A DNA stretch of 64,000 nt from Bin34 sp963422415. Its GTDB lineage: Bacteria > Chloroflexota > Anaerolineae > Caldilineales > Caldilineaceae. Shown here piece by piece: positions 35,508 to 43,597 of this stretch. Position 1 is the stretch's first letter. The number at the start of each line of letters is the position of its first letter. The translations under genes and the position numbers were made by a program. The stretch is from contig OY729430.1 of NCBI GenBank assembly GCA_963422415.1, positions 1,054,001 to 1,118,000 of the forward strand, written 5' to 3'. The notes under the pieces were generated by a model. That model was not told the origin of the DNA, searched no databases, and was given only the letters and a program-made list of their open reading frames with translations.

Positions 35508-36827
35508 TCACTTCGTTGCAGTATGCCGCGACCAGAATGCCAAGTCACCTGAAGCCACCCGCTTGGGGCTGGTGCCGACCTTGACATCCTGCACAAAGAT
35601 TTCGTTCTCTCCGGCCGCGCTGTAGGCGGCAAAGGCAATCATGCGTGAATCGGCGGACCAGAGGGTGTGACTGAGCGCGTACTGATCCGAAAAGGGCAGG
35701 TAGCGCTGCAAGAAATCCGGCGTAACCATGACCGATGCCAGATCGCGAATGCCTGTCTCCTCGTCCCAGACCCGCAGGGAGAAACTGCCGATGGCGCCCT
35801 CCACGTCCACTTCCCAGAACAGGAGGCTGGCGCCGTCGGGAGACCAGAAGGCGGCCATCACAGGCAAGGGAGTGACTTGTTCCACAGTGTCCTGATCCAG
35901 AAAATACATATGCAATGGACCAAAGGCATTGACTGTCATGTTGTCCTTGGTTTCCACAACAGCCAGGCGGGTTCCCAGCGGGTTCGGGTAGAGAGCCAGA
36001 TGGGAGCCCTGGTACCAGGTCAGGATTTTCTCGGTGGCGGTTTTCAGATTGGCTTGTACCAGCGTGGCTACACCATCGCGCAGATCACCATATACCACCT
36101 CATCGGAACCTGCCAGCCAGACAGGAGCGCCGAAACCGACCGCCTGAGCCGTCAGCAGTTTCGGATCCTCGATCGAGCCGACCCAGACCGTATTCATGTC
36201 CCGGTGCACCATCAAGCTGTCTCCGTCCGGCGCCCAAGAGTAGTAGAAAGGCTGGCCTGTATCCCACAGATGCATCCGCTCTGCATCGGCATCCCGACTG
36301 TCCATGTCAATGATGTTGAGGGCTATTGTGGGAGCGCCCTCCACCACCCAGTTGCCCAGCAGGGACAGTCGGTCACCCATGGGATTCCAGTACATATAGA
36401 AAGGCGGAAATGGGGTCTTCGCCTGAGTCTGGACATCCCCCGCCGTATCGGTCACCATAATCTGGCCCCGGAAGGTGGACCTCTGAATCTCGGAACGTAC
36501 CCAGGCCAGCTGCCCGGAGGTGGGCGCCCAGACAGGTTGGCCATAGAGCACGGTGGGGCTCGCATCGGCAGTGAGTTGAGTCCGGCTCCCGCTCTCCGGA
36601 TTCAGGATGGCCAAGTTTCCGTCGGCTTCCCGCACTACCAGCAGGTTTGCCGGGGCCAGGTTCTCCTCCGCAGGGGGAGGTGGTACCACGAAGGTGAGCG
36701 GCTCCCCCTGCAGCGGGGCGGAGCAGCCTGTCAGGCAGCAGATCGCAAGCAAGACCCAACCCAGAGCCCGGCGCGGCCGTAGTCTCCTGTAATTCAGCAT
36801 GGGGCCAATGTCTCTCTTGCCCTGCAT
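35508..36827 (-). CDS. Lipoprotein with TolB-like beta-propeller
   Basis: Probable surface lipoprotein of 439 residues. A basic N-terminus is followed by a hydrophobic core and the lipobox LTGC. The mature part begins with a Pro-rich spacer (FVVPPPPAEEN) and then shows repeating propeller blades such as LAILNPESGSRTQLT, PVWAPTSGQLAWV, MYWNPMGDRLSLL, YYSWAPDGDSLMV and FWSPDGASLLFW, the TolB/WD40-like pattern. No catalytic motif is apparent; binding or scaffolding outside the membrane is the safest guess. ATG 36827 has AAGGAG six bases upstream. It is divergent from the SufR-like regulator across about 500 bp. Confidence 0.82.
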   Translation of the reverse strand: MQGKRDIGPMLNYRRLRPRRALGWVLLAICCLTGCSAPLQGEPLTFVVPPPPAEENLAPANLLVVREADGNLAILNPESGSRTQLTADASPTVLYGQPVWAPTSGQLAWVRSEIQRSTFRGQIMVTDTAGDVQTQAKTPFPPFYMYWNPMGDRLSLLGNWVVEGAPTIALNIIDMDSRDADAERMHLWDTGQPFYYSWAPDGDSLMVHRDMNTVWVGSIEDPKLLTAQAVGFGAPVWLAGSDEVVYGDLRDGVATLVQANLKTATEKILTWYQGSHLALYPNPLGTRLAVVETKDNMTVNAFGPLHMYFLDQDTVEQVTPLPVMAAFWSPDGASLLFWEVDVEGAIGSFSLRVWDEETGIRDLASVMVTPDFLQRYLPFSDQYALSHTLWSADSRMIAFAAYSAAGENEIFVQDVKVGTSPKRVASGDLAFWSRHTATK

Positions 36828-36839
36828 GTCAGTCTCCTT

Positions 36840-37323
36840 AATTGAATGCAGCCGTTGCACACTGCGGATGCGTACGGACACGGACGGATAGTATGCCTGC
36901 CTCTATGTCCGGTGCAGGGTCGAGAATCGCCATTTGCAGGGTGGGCGCGCGGGTGTCCACTGGAGCCCGTACACCTCTCCCATTCAGATTGCGACGAACA
37001 TGGCAGCCACCGGCAGAGCCTTGCCTAGCGGCCGCCTGGGCCTCTCCCCCGACTCCATTGTCTGCACTCCCGCCGCCCTGTGAGATCAACGCGGGGCTAT
37101 GGGTCTGGAAGTACATGCATCGGTCTTGAAGGGGAGAGGTCCACTCCCAGGATGCTTGTCCTGTGTACAGGGATGGCTCCATTGGATTTCGGGCGTCCTT
37201 TATGTGCCGGTGGGGTTGCGAGGATCCCCAGATTTTGCACGGGAGGTCAAAAGCGCTTGTGCTACAATCGGTTGTTGGTCGGATTCCCGATGCCAGTGGC
37301 GGCCCAAGGAGTGAAGCGACATC
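36840..37323. other. Gap between the propeller lipoprotein and SufR-like genes
   Basis: About 480 bp without a supported gene. It must hold two divergent promoters; no clear consensus boxes and no copy of the 24-bp palindrome found at 39135 were seen. Confidence 0.5.
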
Positions 37324-37980
37324 ATGCATGCCACGCGACAGCGAATTCTGGAGATCCTGCAGGAGCAGGGTCGTGGCATTGCCGCGGATCTGGCCCACTG
37401 GCTGGACATCAAACCGCCTTCGCTGCGCTATCACCTATTGGCCTTGGAGGAAAGCGGTTACATCCAAAGGGTGTCATCGCCCGCATCGGGCGATGTAGGA
37501 CGTCCCGCGGTGCATTACGCCTTGACCCCGGAAGGCAGGCGGGAGGTGCAGCGCTGCACTCCATGGCTGGTGGAAGGCCTGTTGCGCCAGCTTCGCTCTC
37601 TGTCGTCCCCCGACAAGATGACGCGCCTGTTTCAGCACATGGGCCAACAGCTGGCCCGTGATTTCGAATCGCAGGATCTGGCCGCAATGCCGTCGGTGGA
37701 ACGTTTCCAGCGCGCCAGTCAAACTCTCTCGGCTCATGGATACGGGGCCACAGTGGTCCAGAAGCAGGTTGACGGCGAGTCTCTCCTGTCCCTGCAGACT
37801 CACAGCTGCCCCTATGGAGATCTGCCGCGGGAATATCGGGAGCTGTGCCAAATGGATCTGGCTCTGGTCAGCGAGCTGGTGGGACAACCGTGTTCCCATG
37901 ACCAAGTGTTGGCGCATGACGATGACTGTTGCACCTTTCATGTGACGGGACTCGGCGCGACCCGCATTGAATTGGCCTGA
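37324..37980 (+). CDS. SufR-like iron-sulfur transcriptional regulator
   Basis: Winged-helix regulator of 218 residues. The N-terminal HTH (about 5-60: RQRILEILQEQG, KPPSLRYHLLALEESGYI) resembles the ArsR/SufR group. The C-terminal half has Cys162, Cys175, Cys190, Cys202 and Cys203, with HSCPYGDLPREYRELC; the 12-residue spacing between the first two and the position of the later ones resemble the cluster-binding motif of SufR, which senses iron-sulfur status. Its neighbours (moaA, an IscA/ErpA carrier and a rhodanese) all fit iron-sulfur or sulfur metabolism. Cluster binding is inferred. No sufBCD genes are in the window. Confidence 0.84.
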   Translation: MHATRQRILEILQEQGRGIAADLAHWLDIKPPSLRYHLLALEESGYIQRVSSPASGDVGRPAVHYALTPEGRREVQRCTPWLVEGLLRQLRSLSSPDKMTRLFQHMGQQLARDFESQDLAAMPSVERFQRASQTLSAHGYGATVVQKQVDGESLLSLQTHSCPYGDLPREYRELCQMDLALVSELVGQPCSHDQVLAHDDDCCTFHVTGLGATRIELA

Positions 37981-38043
37981 GGGGCCGTTTCTCCTCCCCC
38001 AATCGTGCCACCGGTGTCCTCGGACACACCCGTACCTGCCGCC

Positions 38044-39099
38044 ATGTCCGCCATCGTTGACTTCACTCCCCGGGGCCGGATCACCATGGACCCGGCACCG
38101 AGCTATGTGCCCGGCGCCGCCCTCACGGATAGCTTCGGACGCACCTTGCACTATCTGCGCATCTCCTTGACCGACACCTGCAATCTGCGCTGTGTCTACT
38201 GCATGCCGGAAAACATGCAGTTCATGCCCAAGGCCTACCTGTTGACGGATGATGAAATCTTGGAACTGGCGGCAGTGGCAGTCAGTCTAGGCGTGACCCG
38301 CATTCGCCTGACAGGCGGCGAACCCACTGTCCGGCCTGGTGTGGTGAGGCTGGTGCGCCGGTTGGCGGCGCTGCCAGGACTGCAGGACTTGGCCATGACC
38401 ACCAATGCCCTTATGTTGGATCAATTGGCGGCTCCACTCAAGGAAGCTGGCCTCAATCGGGTCAATGTCAGTTTGGACACCTTGGACGCAGAGAAATTTC
38501 ATGCCCTGACCCGCTGGGGCCAGGTGGCGGATGTCTGGCGCGGCGTGGACGCGGTGGTGGCCGCAGGTCTGACCCCACTCAAGTTCAATGCCGTGATCGT
38601 GCGCGGCTTCAATGATGGGCAGGACATGCTGGATCTGGCGGCCTTGACTCTGGAGCACGATTGGGAAGTGCGCTTCATCGAGATGATGCCTTTCGATGCC
38701 GTGACCGATTTTCAGCAATCCAACGTGGTGCCTTTCCGCGAGATGCAGGAAAACATCGAAAGCCACTTTGGTCCGCTGGAGGAGGTGGGATACGACTATA
38801 TAGACCCCAGCCGGCCGTACCGCATCGCTGGCGCCAAGGGCTCTTTGGGTTTCATCAACAGCGTGACGGAGCCTTTCTGCCAAGGCTGCGCACGCCTGCG
38901 CCTCACTGCGGATGGCAAATTGCGCTTGTGTCTGCTCAAGGAGGATGAAGTGGACCTGATTACGCCTCTGCGGGCGGGCAGTTCCCGGGCCGAGATGCGG
39001 CGCATCATGTGGGAGGGGGCCTTCCACAAGCCTTGGGGGCATGATCTGGCGCTGGGAGCCTTTGCGGAGAACCGGGCCATGAACCAGCTGGGCGGCTGA
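38044..39099 (+). CDS. moaA: GTP 3',8-cyclase MoaA
   Basis: Radical-SAM enzyme for the first step of molybdopterin synthesis: GTP to 3',8-cyclo-GTP, working with MoaC. It has 351 residues from ATG 38044. The radical-SAM cluster is held by Cys46, Cys50 and Cys53 (CNLRCVYC). The second cluster is in FCQGC and LRLCLL near the C-terminus, and the protein ends in Gly-Gly, as active MoaA must. GTG 38005 and ATG 38086 are alternative starts. It follows the SufR-like gene by 63 bp. No moaC, moaE or molybdoenzyme gene is present here. Confidence 0.95.
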   Translation: MSAIVDFTPRGRITMDPAPSYVPGAALTDSFGRTLHYLRISLTDTCNLRCVYCMPENMQFMPKAYLLTDDEILELAAVAVSLGVTRIRLTGGEPTVRPGVVRLVRRLAALPGLQDLAMTTNALMLDQLAAPLKEAGLNRVNVSLDTLDAEKFHALTRWGQVADVWRGVDAVVAAGLTPLKFNAVIVRGFNDGQDMLDLAALTLEHDWEVRFIEMMPFDAVTDFQQSNVVPFREMQENIESHFGPLEEVGYDYIDPSRPYRIAGAKGSLGFINSVTEPFCQGCARLRLTADGKLRLCLLKEDEVDLITPLRAGSSRAEMRRIMWEGAFHKPWGHDLALGAFAENRAMNQLGG

Positions 39100-39134
39100 C
39101 AGGCAGCCCGGATCGGACGCCTTGGGGAAATGGA

Positions 39135-39158
39135 GGGTCGGTACCCGGGTACCGACCC
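39135..39158. promoter_or_regulatory. Perfect 24-bp palindrome, candidate operator
   Basis: GGGTCGGTACCC followed directly by its reverse complement, 35 bp after the moaA stop. It could form a terminator stem but lacks a T-run, and a perfect palindrome with no loop better suits a dimeric DNA-binding protein. The SufR-like regulator encoded 1.2 kb upstream is the obvious candidate. The centre lies about 55 bases before the start that the TATAAT at 39190 would give. Confidence 0.5.
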
Positions 39159-39189
39159 GTTGCATCCGCCGCGGTGTCTCGACTCACGC

Positions 39190-39195
39190 TATAAT
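39190..39195 (+). promoter_or_regulatory. Putative -10 box of the iron-sulfur carrier gene
   Basis: A perfect TATAAT 48 bases before the TTG start at 39243. No acceptable -35 lies 16-18 bases upstream, so the promoter may need an activator bound at the nearby palindrome. Confidence 0.5.
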
Positions 39196-39242
39196 GGCAG
39201 AGAACTGAAGTTGTTGAATGGATTGGATGGAGGAGGATTGAC

Positions 39243-39614
39243 TTGATTACCTTAACTGAGACTGCAGCGGGTCGCCTGCAACAGGTCATGGACGAAAAGG
39301 GCATGGCCAGCTCGCACGGACTGCGCGTTTTCGTCAAAGGCGGCGGCTGTGGTGGAATGCAGTACGGCATGACCTTTGAAGAAATGGGGCGGGATGGAGA
39401 CGAAGTCTCCGAGCAGCATGGCATGACCGTGTATGTGGACCCGACCAGCTCTTTCTATGTGGACGGGGCCCATATTGACTATGTGGACTCCCTCATGGGG
39501 GGCGGTTTCCATATTGAGAACCCCAATGCCGTCAGCACTTGCGGGTGCGGCAGCAGCTTCCGGACGGAGGAGGGGCAAGGCCAAGAGGGTGGCGGAGCCG
39601 GGTGCGGCCAGTAG
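39243..39614 (+). CDS. HesB/IscA/ErpA-family iron-sulfur carrier
   Basis: A-type carrier protein that receives iron-sulfur clusters and passes them to target enzymes. It has 123 residues. The three ligand cysteines are Cys36 (GGGCGGMQY), Cys100 and Cys102 (STCGCGSSF). The tail after residue 105 is Gly/Glu-rich and ends GAGCGQ, an unusual extension with one extra Cys. Translation starts at TTG 39243 with a strong GGAGGAGG site about 6 bases upstream; no ATG is available. It is probably the first gene of a short operon with the DUF2203 and rhodanese genes. Confidence 0.94.
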   Translation: MITLTETAAGRLQQVMDEKGMASSHGLRVFVKGGGCGGMQYGMTFEEMGRDGDEVSEQHGMTVYVDPTSSFYVDGAHIDYVDSLMGGGFHIENPNAVSTCGCGSSFRTEEGQGQEGGGAGCGQ

Positions 39615-39662
39615 CGCACCGTTCCCTGACCTTTCCACGGGCCGCGGCGGATCCTATGGCCT

Positions 39663-40100
39663 ATGGCTGAACCGGCCCGCTTGCGTGTCTACACCATCTC
39701 GGAGGCAAGGCGCGCCTTGCCGCGCGTGAAGGCCTTCATGGACAGCATGCAGGAGGCGCGCCGCCAGATCATGGAGCTGCGGCCCTTGGTATGGCCGGTC
39801 TTGCGCGAGAGCGCCACCAATGGTGGCAATGCGCACGTCACGGATCTCACCGAGCAGTTTGCCCGCTTGACCTCGGCTGTGCGCCACATCGTGGCCATGG
39901 GGATCCTGGTCAAGGACGTGGATGTCGGTCTGGTGGACTTCCTGTCCCTGCGACGGGGGCGGCGGGTATACTTGTGCTGGCAGCATGGGGAAGAGGACGT
40001 GGCTTACTGGCACGACACGGACGCGGGGTTCTCGGAACGCCAGCCCATCATCGAGACGGATTTCGATGACGCGCCGGAGGATCCCTTCATAGCCAACTGA
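39663..40100 (+). CDS. DUF2203 family protein
   Basis: A 145-residue cytoplasmic protein matching the DUF2203 pattern: a helical N-terminal half (YTISEARRALPRV, EARRQIMELRPL) and the conserved GILVKDVDVGLVDF, then VYLCWQHGEEDVAYWH and DAGFSERQPI. The family has no established function. It lies 48 bp after the iron-sulfur carrier gene and 17 bp before the rhodanese gene, so a link with sulfur or iron-sulfur chemistry is suggested only by position. Confidence 0.9.
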   Translation: MAEPARLRVYTISEARRALPRVKAFMDSMQEARRQIMELRPLVWPVLRESATNGGNAHVTDLTEQFARLTSAVRHIVAMGILVKDVDVGLVDFLSLRRGRRVYLCWQHGEEDVAYWHDTDAGFSERQPIIETDFDDAPEDPFIAN

Positions 40101-40117
40101 ACAGAGAAGACATTTTC

Positions 40118-40471
40118 ATGCCCAATGATTTCAACGCCCCCGAGGTAATCCCGTCGGAAGTCGCCCGGCGCATGGCCAACCAAGAGGATTTCCAGTTCGT
40201 GGACGTACGCGAAGCGGAAGAACTGGAGATTGCGTCTCTTCCCGGTGCGCTGCACATGCCCCTCAGCGTCTTGCGCGATCAAGGCGAAGCCGGCATTCCG
40301 GCGGAACTGCAGGACAAGGATGTGGATGCCGTGCTTTTTTGCAAGATGGGCGGACGCAGCGCCAAGATCACGGCTTGGCTCATGGAACGGGGCTACACCA
40401 ATGTGAAATCCATGGCAGGCGGGACCAACGGCTGGGCGAGAGACGTGGATTCGTCGGTCCAGATCTATTAG
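40118..40471 (+). CDS. Single-domain rhodanese (sulfurtransferase)
   Basis: A 117-residue rhodanese domain, probably moving persulfide sulfur in the cytoplasm. The catalytic Cys75 is in LFCKMGGRS, an active-site loop of the usual six residues. FVDVREAEE and AGGTNGW are the other family marks. It is the last gene of the iron-sulfur carrier-DUF2203-rhodanese run and is convergent with nfo, with only 3 bp between the stops. Confidence 0.93.
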   Translation: MPNDFNAPEVIPSEVARRMANQEDFQFVDVREAEELEIASLPGALHMPLSVLRDQGEAGIPAELQDKDVDAVLFCKMGGRSAKITAWLMERGYTNVKSMAGGTNGWARDVDSSVQIY

Positions 40472-40474
40472 TCG

Positions 40475-41395
40475 CTACTCCGCATTTTCGGATAGCGTTT
40501 CGGCCATCAGTCCAGCCGGGATTCGCCGGGAGTCTGCCAGCAGTCTCCCCAGAAATTGCATGTTCTTGAGATCCGAAGCGCGTTCGACGGTCTTGGGTGT
40601 CTCCAGCAGCAGTGGCGTCTCAAACCAGCGGTGGTCGTTGAGAATGCAGGCGAAGGGCGATGCACCCAGTTCCCCTGTGCCCAGATGCTGGTGTCTGTCC
40701 AGATGACTGCCCAGCGCCCCTTGGCTGTCGTTCAGATGCCAGCAACCCACGGTGGCCAGATCGAAGTCCCTGTCGCATTGTGCCATGAAGTCGGCGTAGC
40801 CTTCCGCAGTGCGCAGATCAAAGCCCGCGGCGAACGCGTGGCAGGTATCTAGGCAGACACCTGTTGTGGCCTCTCCTTCCAGTTGTCCTAGCAGACGCCC
40901 CAGTTCCGCGGGACTGCGCCCAATCACGGTGCCTTGGCCGGCCATGATTTCAAAGAGCAGACGGGTGTCGGCCAGTTCGGGATGTTCACCATATGTGGCG
41001 CGCACGGCTTCCGCGATCCGCTGCATGCCTGCCTCCGGGCCCGCGCCCTTGTGAGCTCCCGGGTGCAGAACCACCTGCGGGATGCCCAGCTGCTGGGCGC
41101 GTTGCAACTCGTCTCGCAGACTCAGGCGACTCCGGGTCTGGAGGGGTTGCTCCTCGGCTGCCAGATTGATAAGGTAGCTGGCATGGGATACGGCCGCCAT
41201 CAGATCGGACGCCGCGAAGCGCTCGCGCCAGGCGGTGATGGCCGTCTCCGTAAGTGGCTTGTCCTGCCAGCGCCGGTTGTTCTTAGTAAAGATCTGCACC
41301 GCGGTCATATGCAGGTCGAGGGCTCGGTCCACGGCTTGATGCAGGCCGCCCGACACGGACAGGTGGGCGCCAATTTGGGCGGGGCGAGGCGGCAT
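40475..41395 (-). CDS. nfo: Deoxyribonuclease IV (AP endonuclease family 2)
   Basis: Zinc-dependent AP endonuclease of base-excision repair; it cuts DNA 5' to abasic sites. It has 306 residues. The family pattern is present: IGAHLSVSGGL at the N-terminus, QIFTKNNRRW, VLHPGAH, LLFEIMAGQG, GVCLDTCHAFAAGFD and WHLNDSQ, with the metal-binding His, Glu and Asp in place. ATG 41395 is preferred because AAGGAC lies 7 bases upstream; another in-frame ATG at 41446 would overlap the divergent tsaB start. It is slightly longer than E. coli Nfo. Confidence 0.94.
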   Translation of the reverse strand: MPPRPAQIGAHLSVSGGLHQAVDRALDLHMTAVQIFTKNNRRWQDKPLTETAITAWRERFAASDLMAAVSHASYLINLAAEEQPLQTRSRLSLRDELQRAQQLGIPQVVLHPGAHKGAGPEAGMQRIAEAVRATYGEHPELADTRLLFEIMAGQGTVIGRSPAELGRLLGQLEGEATTGVCLDTCHAFAAGFDLRTAEGYADFMAQCDRDFDLATVGCWHLNDSQGALGSHLDRHQHLGTGELGASPFACILNDHRWFETPLLLETPKTVERASDLKNMQFLGRLLADSRRIPAGLMAETLSENAE

Positions 41396-41444
41396 CGACG
41401 GGTCCTTGTGGTTGTAGGCGGCAAACGGGAGAATCGTAGGCCTC

Positions 41445-42155
41445 ATGGTGATTCTGGCGATTGACACTTCTACCAGTCTAGCCCAAGTCAGCCTGTTTGA
41501 CACGGATACTCTCAATCCCCTGTATGCTCTTGCTTGGCAATCTTTCCGGGCCCAGACGCGGGAATTGGCCGGCGTCATTCAACAGGCTTGGCATCAAGGT
41601 GCACAGTCGGTGACGGACATGGATCTGGTAGCCGTCTGCACAGGGCCCGGCAGCTATACAGGAGTCCGGATCGGTCTCAGTGTGGCAAAAGGCCTGGCCG
41701 CCGGCGCCGCTCGGCCCTTGCCGTTGATGGGCTTGCCGGCGCCGACGCCAATGCTGTATTCCTTGTGGCAGCTGACGCGACACTTGGATTGCCAGGCAAA
41801 CCTGATCGCCGTGCTGCCGGCGGGACGGGGCCATTACCATTGGACTGTCCTGGAGCATCGGACTCCATGGCGGTATCCGGTGGCACAAGACCATCATGGG
41901 GGCACGGCACAGGCCTTGGAGACGTTTCTGCGAGACCTGAAACCCACTGCAGATACCGAAGTCTGGATTGGAGGGGAGTTGTCTGCTCCGCTGCAGGCCA
42001 CGGTGGCGGAGTTGGCGCATGCACGATATTGGGATGCCTTGGATCGACAGCCTTCCGCGACCCAGTTGGCGCGCTTGGCGTGGCATCGGTGGCAAACGGA
42101 CCAGGACTGGCATCTGCCGCGCCATTTGGCCCCCATCTACCCACGGAACCCCTGA
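41445..42155 (+). CDS. tsaB: tRNA threonylcarbamoyladenosine biosynthesis protein TsaB
   Basis: Partner of TsaD in making t6A37 on tRNAs that read ANN codons. It has 236 residues. The ASKHA-fold N-terminus VILAIDTSTSLAQVSL and the GPGSYTGVRIGLSVAKGLA section are diagnostic. It lacks the metal ligands of TsaD, as expected. The start is 49 bp from the divergent nfo start. Its stop overlaps the rimI start (TGATG). TsaD is not in the window. Confidence 0.95.
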   Translation: MVILAIDTSTSLAQVSLFDTDTLNPLYALAWQSFRAQTRELAGVIQQAWHQGAQSVTDMDLVAVCTGPGSYTGVRIGLSVAKGLAAGAARPLPLMGLPAPTPMLYSLWQLTRHLDCQANLIAVLPAGRGHYHWTVLEHRTPWRYPVAQDHHGGTAQALETFLRDLKPTADTEVWIGGELSAPLQATVAELAHARYWDALDRQPSATQLARLAWHRWQTDQDWHLPRHLAPIYPRNP

Positions 42156-42757
42156 TGGCCGTGCCGCAGGAGGCAGCCCCTCCTTTGACCATCCACTTTG
42201 CCCCCATGGCGCGGCGGGATCTGGCTGCAGTTTCACAGGTGGATCGGGAGTGTTTCGATCCTCCCATGAGTCTGTCGCAGATCCAGCGATTGTGGTATCG
42301 GAAGCAGCGGTTCAATTGGCGGGTGTTGCGCGTCAAGAATGAAATGGACTTTCCCCTCCCCAGTTCCTTGGTCGTGGCCTACGCCTGCTATGTCGACCAC
42401 GGCAGCCAGGCGCATCTGCTCAAACTGGGGTGCCTGGCCGCTGTGCGCGGTTTGGGACTGGGCCGCTGGCTGCTGCTGCAGGTCTTGCGGGAAATGACAA
42501 GGTCCGGCGTATTGGAAGTCCTGTTGGAAGTGCGGGAATCGAATTTCGTGGCGCGTCGTCTCTATTTTCAACACGGATTCCGGGAGGACGGCATGCAACC
42601 GGGCGGATATCCCGACGGCGAAGATGCCGTGTTGATGTCCATTTCCCAGCTGCAGGGACAGACTGTACAGCAGGCGTTGCGTCAACAACACCAATGTGTA
42701 CGGATCGCCCAGACGGCGGGCAGCTATACCTTGGAGGATCGACATGGCGGATTCTGA
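42155..42757 (+). CDS. rimI: Ribosomal-protein-S18-alanine N-acetyltransferase-like GNAT enzyme
   Basis: GNAT acetyltransferase of 200 residues; the tsaB-rimI order is widespread, which supports the RimI name. The acetyl-CoA loop is AVRGLGLGRWLL, and the end of the core has RRLYFQHGFRE. The C-terminal 45 residues (after DAVLMSISQLQ) go beyond the usual RimI length of about 150. It starts at ATG 42155, overlapping the tsaB stop by one base, and its last 14 bp overlap the uracil-DNA glycosylase gene. Confidence 0.85.
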   Translation: MAVPQEAAPPLTIHFAPMARRDLAAVSQVDRECFDPPMSLSQIQRLWYRKQRFNWRVLRVKNEMDFPLPSSLVVAYACYVDHGSQAHLLKLGCLAAVRGLGLGRWLLLQVLREMTRSGVLEVLLEVRESNFVARRLYFQHGFREDGMQPGGYPDGEDAVLMSISQLQGQTVQQALRQQHQCVRIAQTAGSYTLEDRHGGF

Positions 42758-43433
42758 TCGGCAGGTTGCCTTGGCCGAACTGGAGGTCGAGGTCAGGGCC
42801 TGTACCGCATGCGGTCTCTGTCAGGAGCGCACGCATGCCGTGCCCGGTGAGGGGGACTTGAACTCCGTGGTCTTGTTTGTCGGTGAGGGGCCCGGGCAGG
42901 ATGAAGATCAGCAGGGTCGGCCCTTTGTCGGCCGCAGCGGACAGCTGCTGACGAAGATGCTGCGCGCAGTGGAGATCGACAGGGAAAGCGTCTATATCAC
43001 CAACATAGTGAAGTGTCGGCCGCCAGACAATCGCGATCCCTTGCCGGGCGAGATTGAATCCTGCCGTGATTTTCTGGACCGGCAGATTGTCCTGATCAAT
43101 CCCCGAATCATTGTGACCTTGGGGCGTTTCAGCATGCAACGCTGGCTGCCTCGGGAGAAGATCACCCGTATTCAAGGCAAGGTACGCAACATCGGGCGAG
43201 GTCGCTGCATTGTTCCGCTGTTTCATCCGGCGGCGGTCTTGCGTAACCCCAACTGGATGCTTGAATACCAAAAGGCTTTCGGTCGACTCCCCAGCCTTGT
43301 CCAGAGAGCCCTGCAAGCCAATGAACGCGCGCGGAGAGGCGATGCCTTGCCAGCTGGCGTCCCGCATCCCGGGGATCCGGATTACCGGGATCCAGCGGAC
43401 CCCTTGCCGCTGACCCAACAAACCCTGTTTTAA
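42744..43433 (+). CDS. Type 4 iron-sulfur uracil-DNA glycosylase
   Basis: Removes uracil from DNA in base-excision repair. It has 229 residues. The motifs are the catalytic FVGEGPGQDED, the cluster ligands Cys20 and Cys23 (CTAC), Cys91 (IVKCRPP) and Cys107 (IESC), the last pair 16 apart as in family 4 enzymes, and the C-terminal FHPAAVLRNP. ATG 42744 lies inside rimI with TTGGAGGA just before it. The C-terminal 40 residues are Asp/Pro-rich and dispensable-looking. With nfo nearby, the cluster holds two base-excision repair genes. Confidence 0.95.
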   Translation: MADSDRQVALAELEVEVRACTACGLCQERTHAVPGEGDLNSVVLFVGEGPGQDEDQQGRPFVGRSGQLLTKMLRAVEIDRESVYITNIVKCRPPDNRDPLPGEIESCRDFLDRQIVLINPRIIVTLGRFSMQRWLPREKITRIQGKVRNIGRGRCIVPLFHPAAVLRNPNWMLEYQKAFGRLPSLVQRALQANERARRGDALPAGVPHPGDPDYRDPADPLPLTQQTLF

Positions 43434-43597
43434 CGCTGCAACGACATGAAGGCGGAGCGCCTTGCAGGCGAAATCCGGGTTCCGCTCCCGCGTGGAGGCA
43501 GCGTGGACACCGAATCCACCCCCTTGACAACCATGGCGTCCCTAGCCAGCAGACACGGTGGTGGCCGCCCCATCATGAAAAGAGAGAAATCACGACA

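Noticed and set aside
43449..43463. AAGGCG/CGCCTT hairpin after the uracil-DNA glycosylase gene
   Set aside because: Six pairs with a 3-base loop and no T-run; too weak to call.
43524..43529. Perfect TTGACA before RNase J as a promoter -35
   Set aside because: No acceptable -10 box lies 16-18 bases downstream, so the match alone is not enough.
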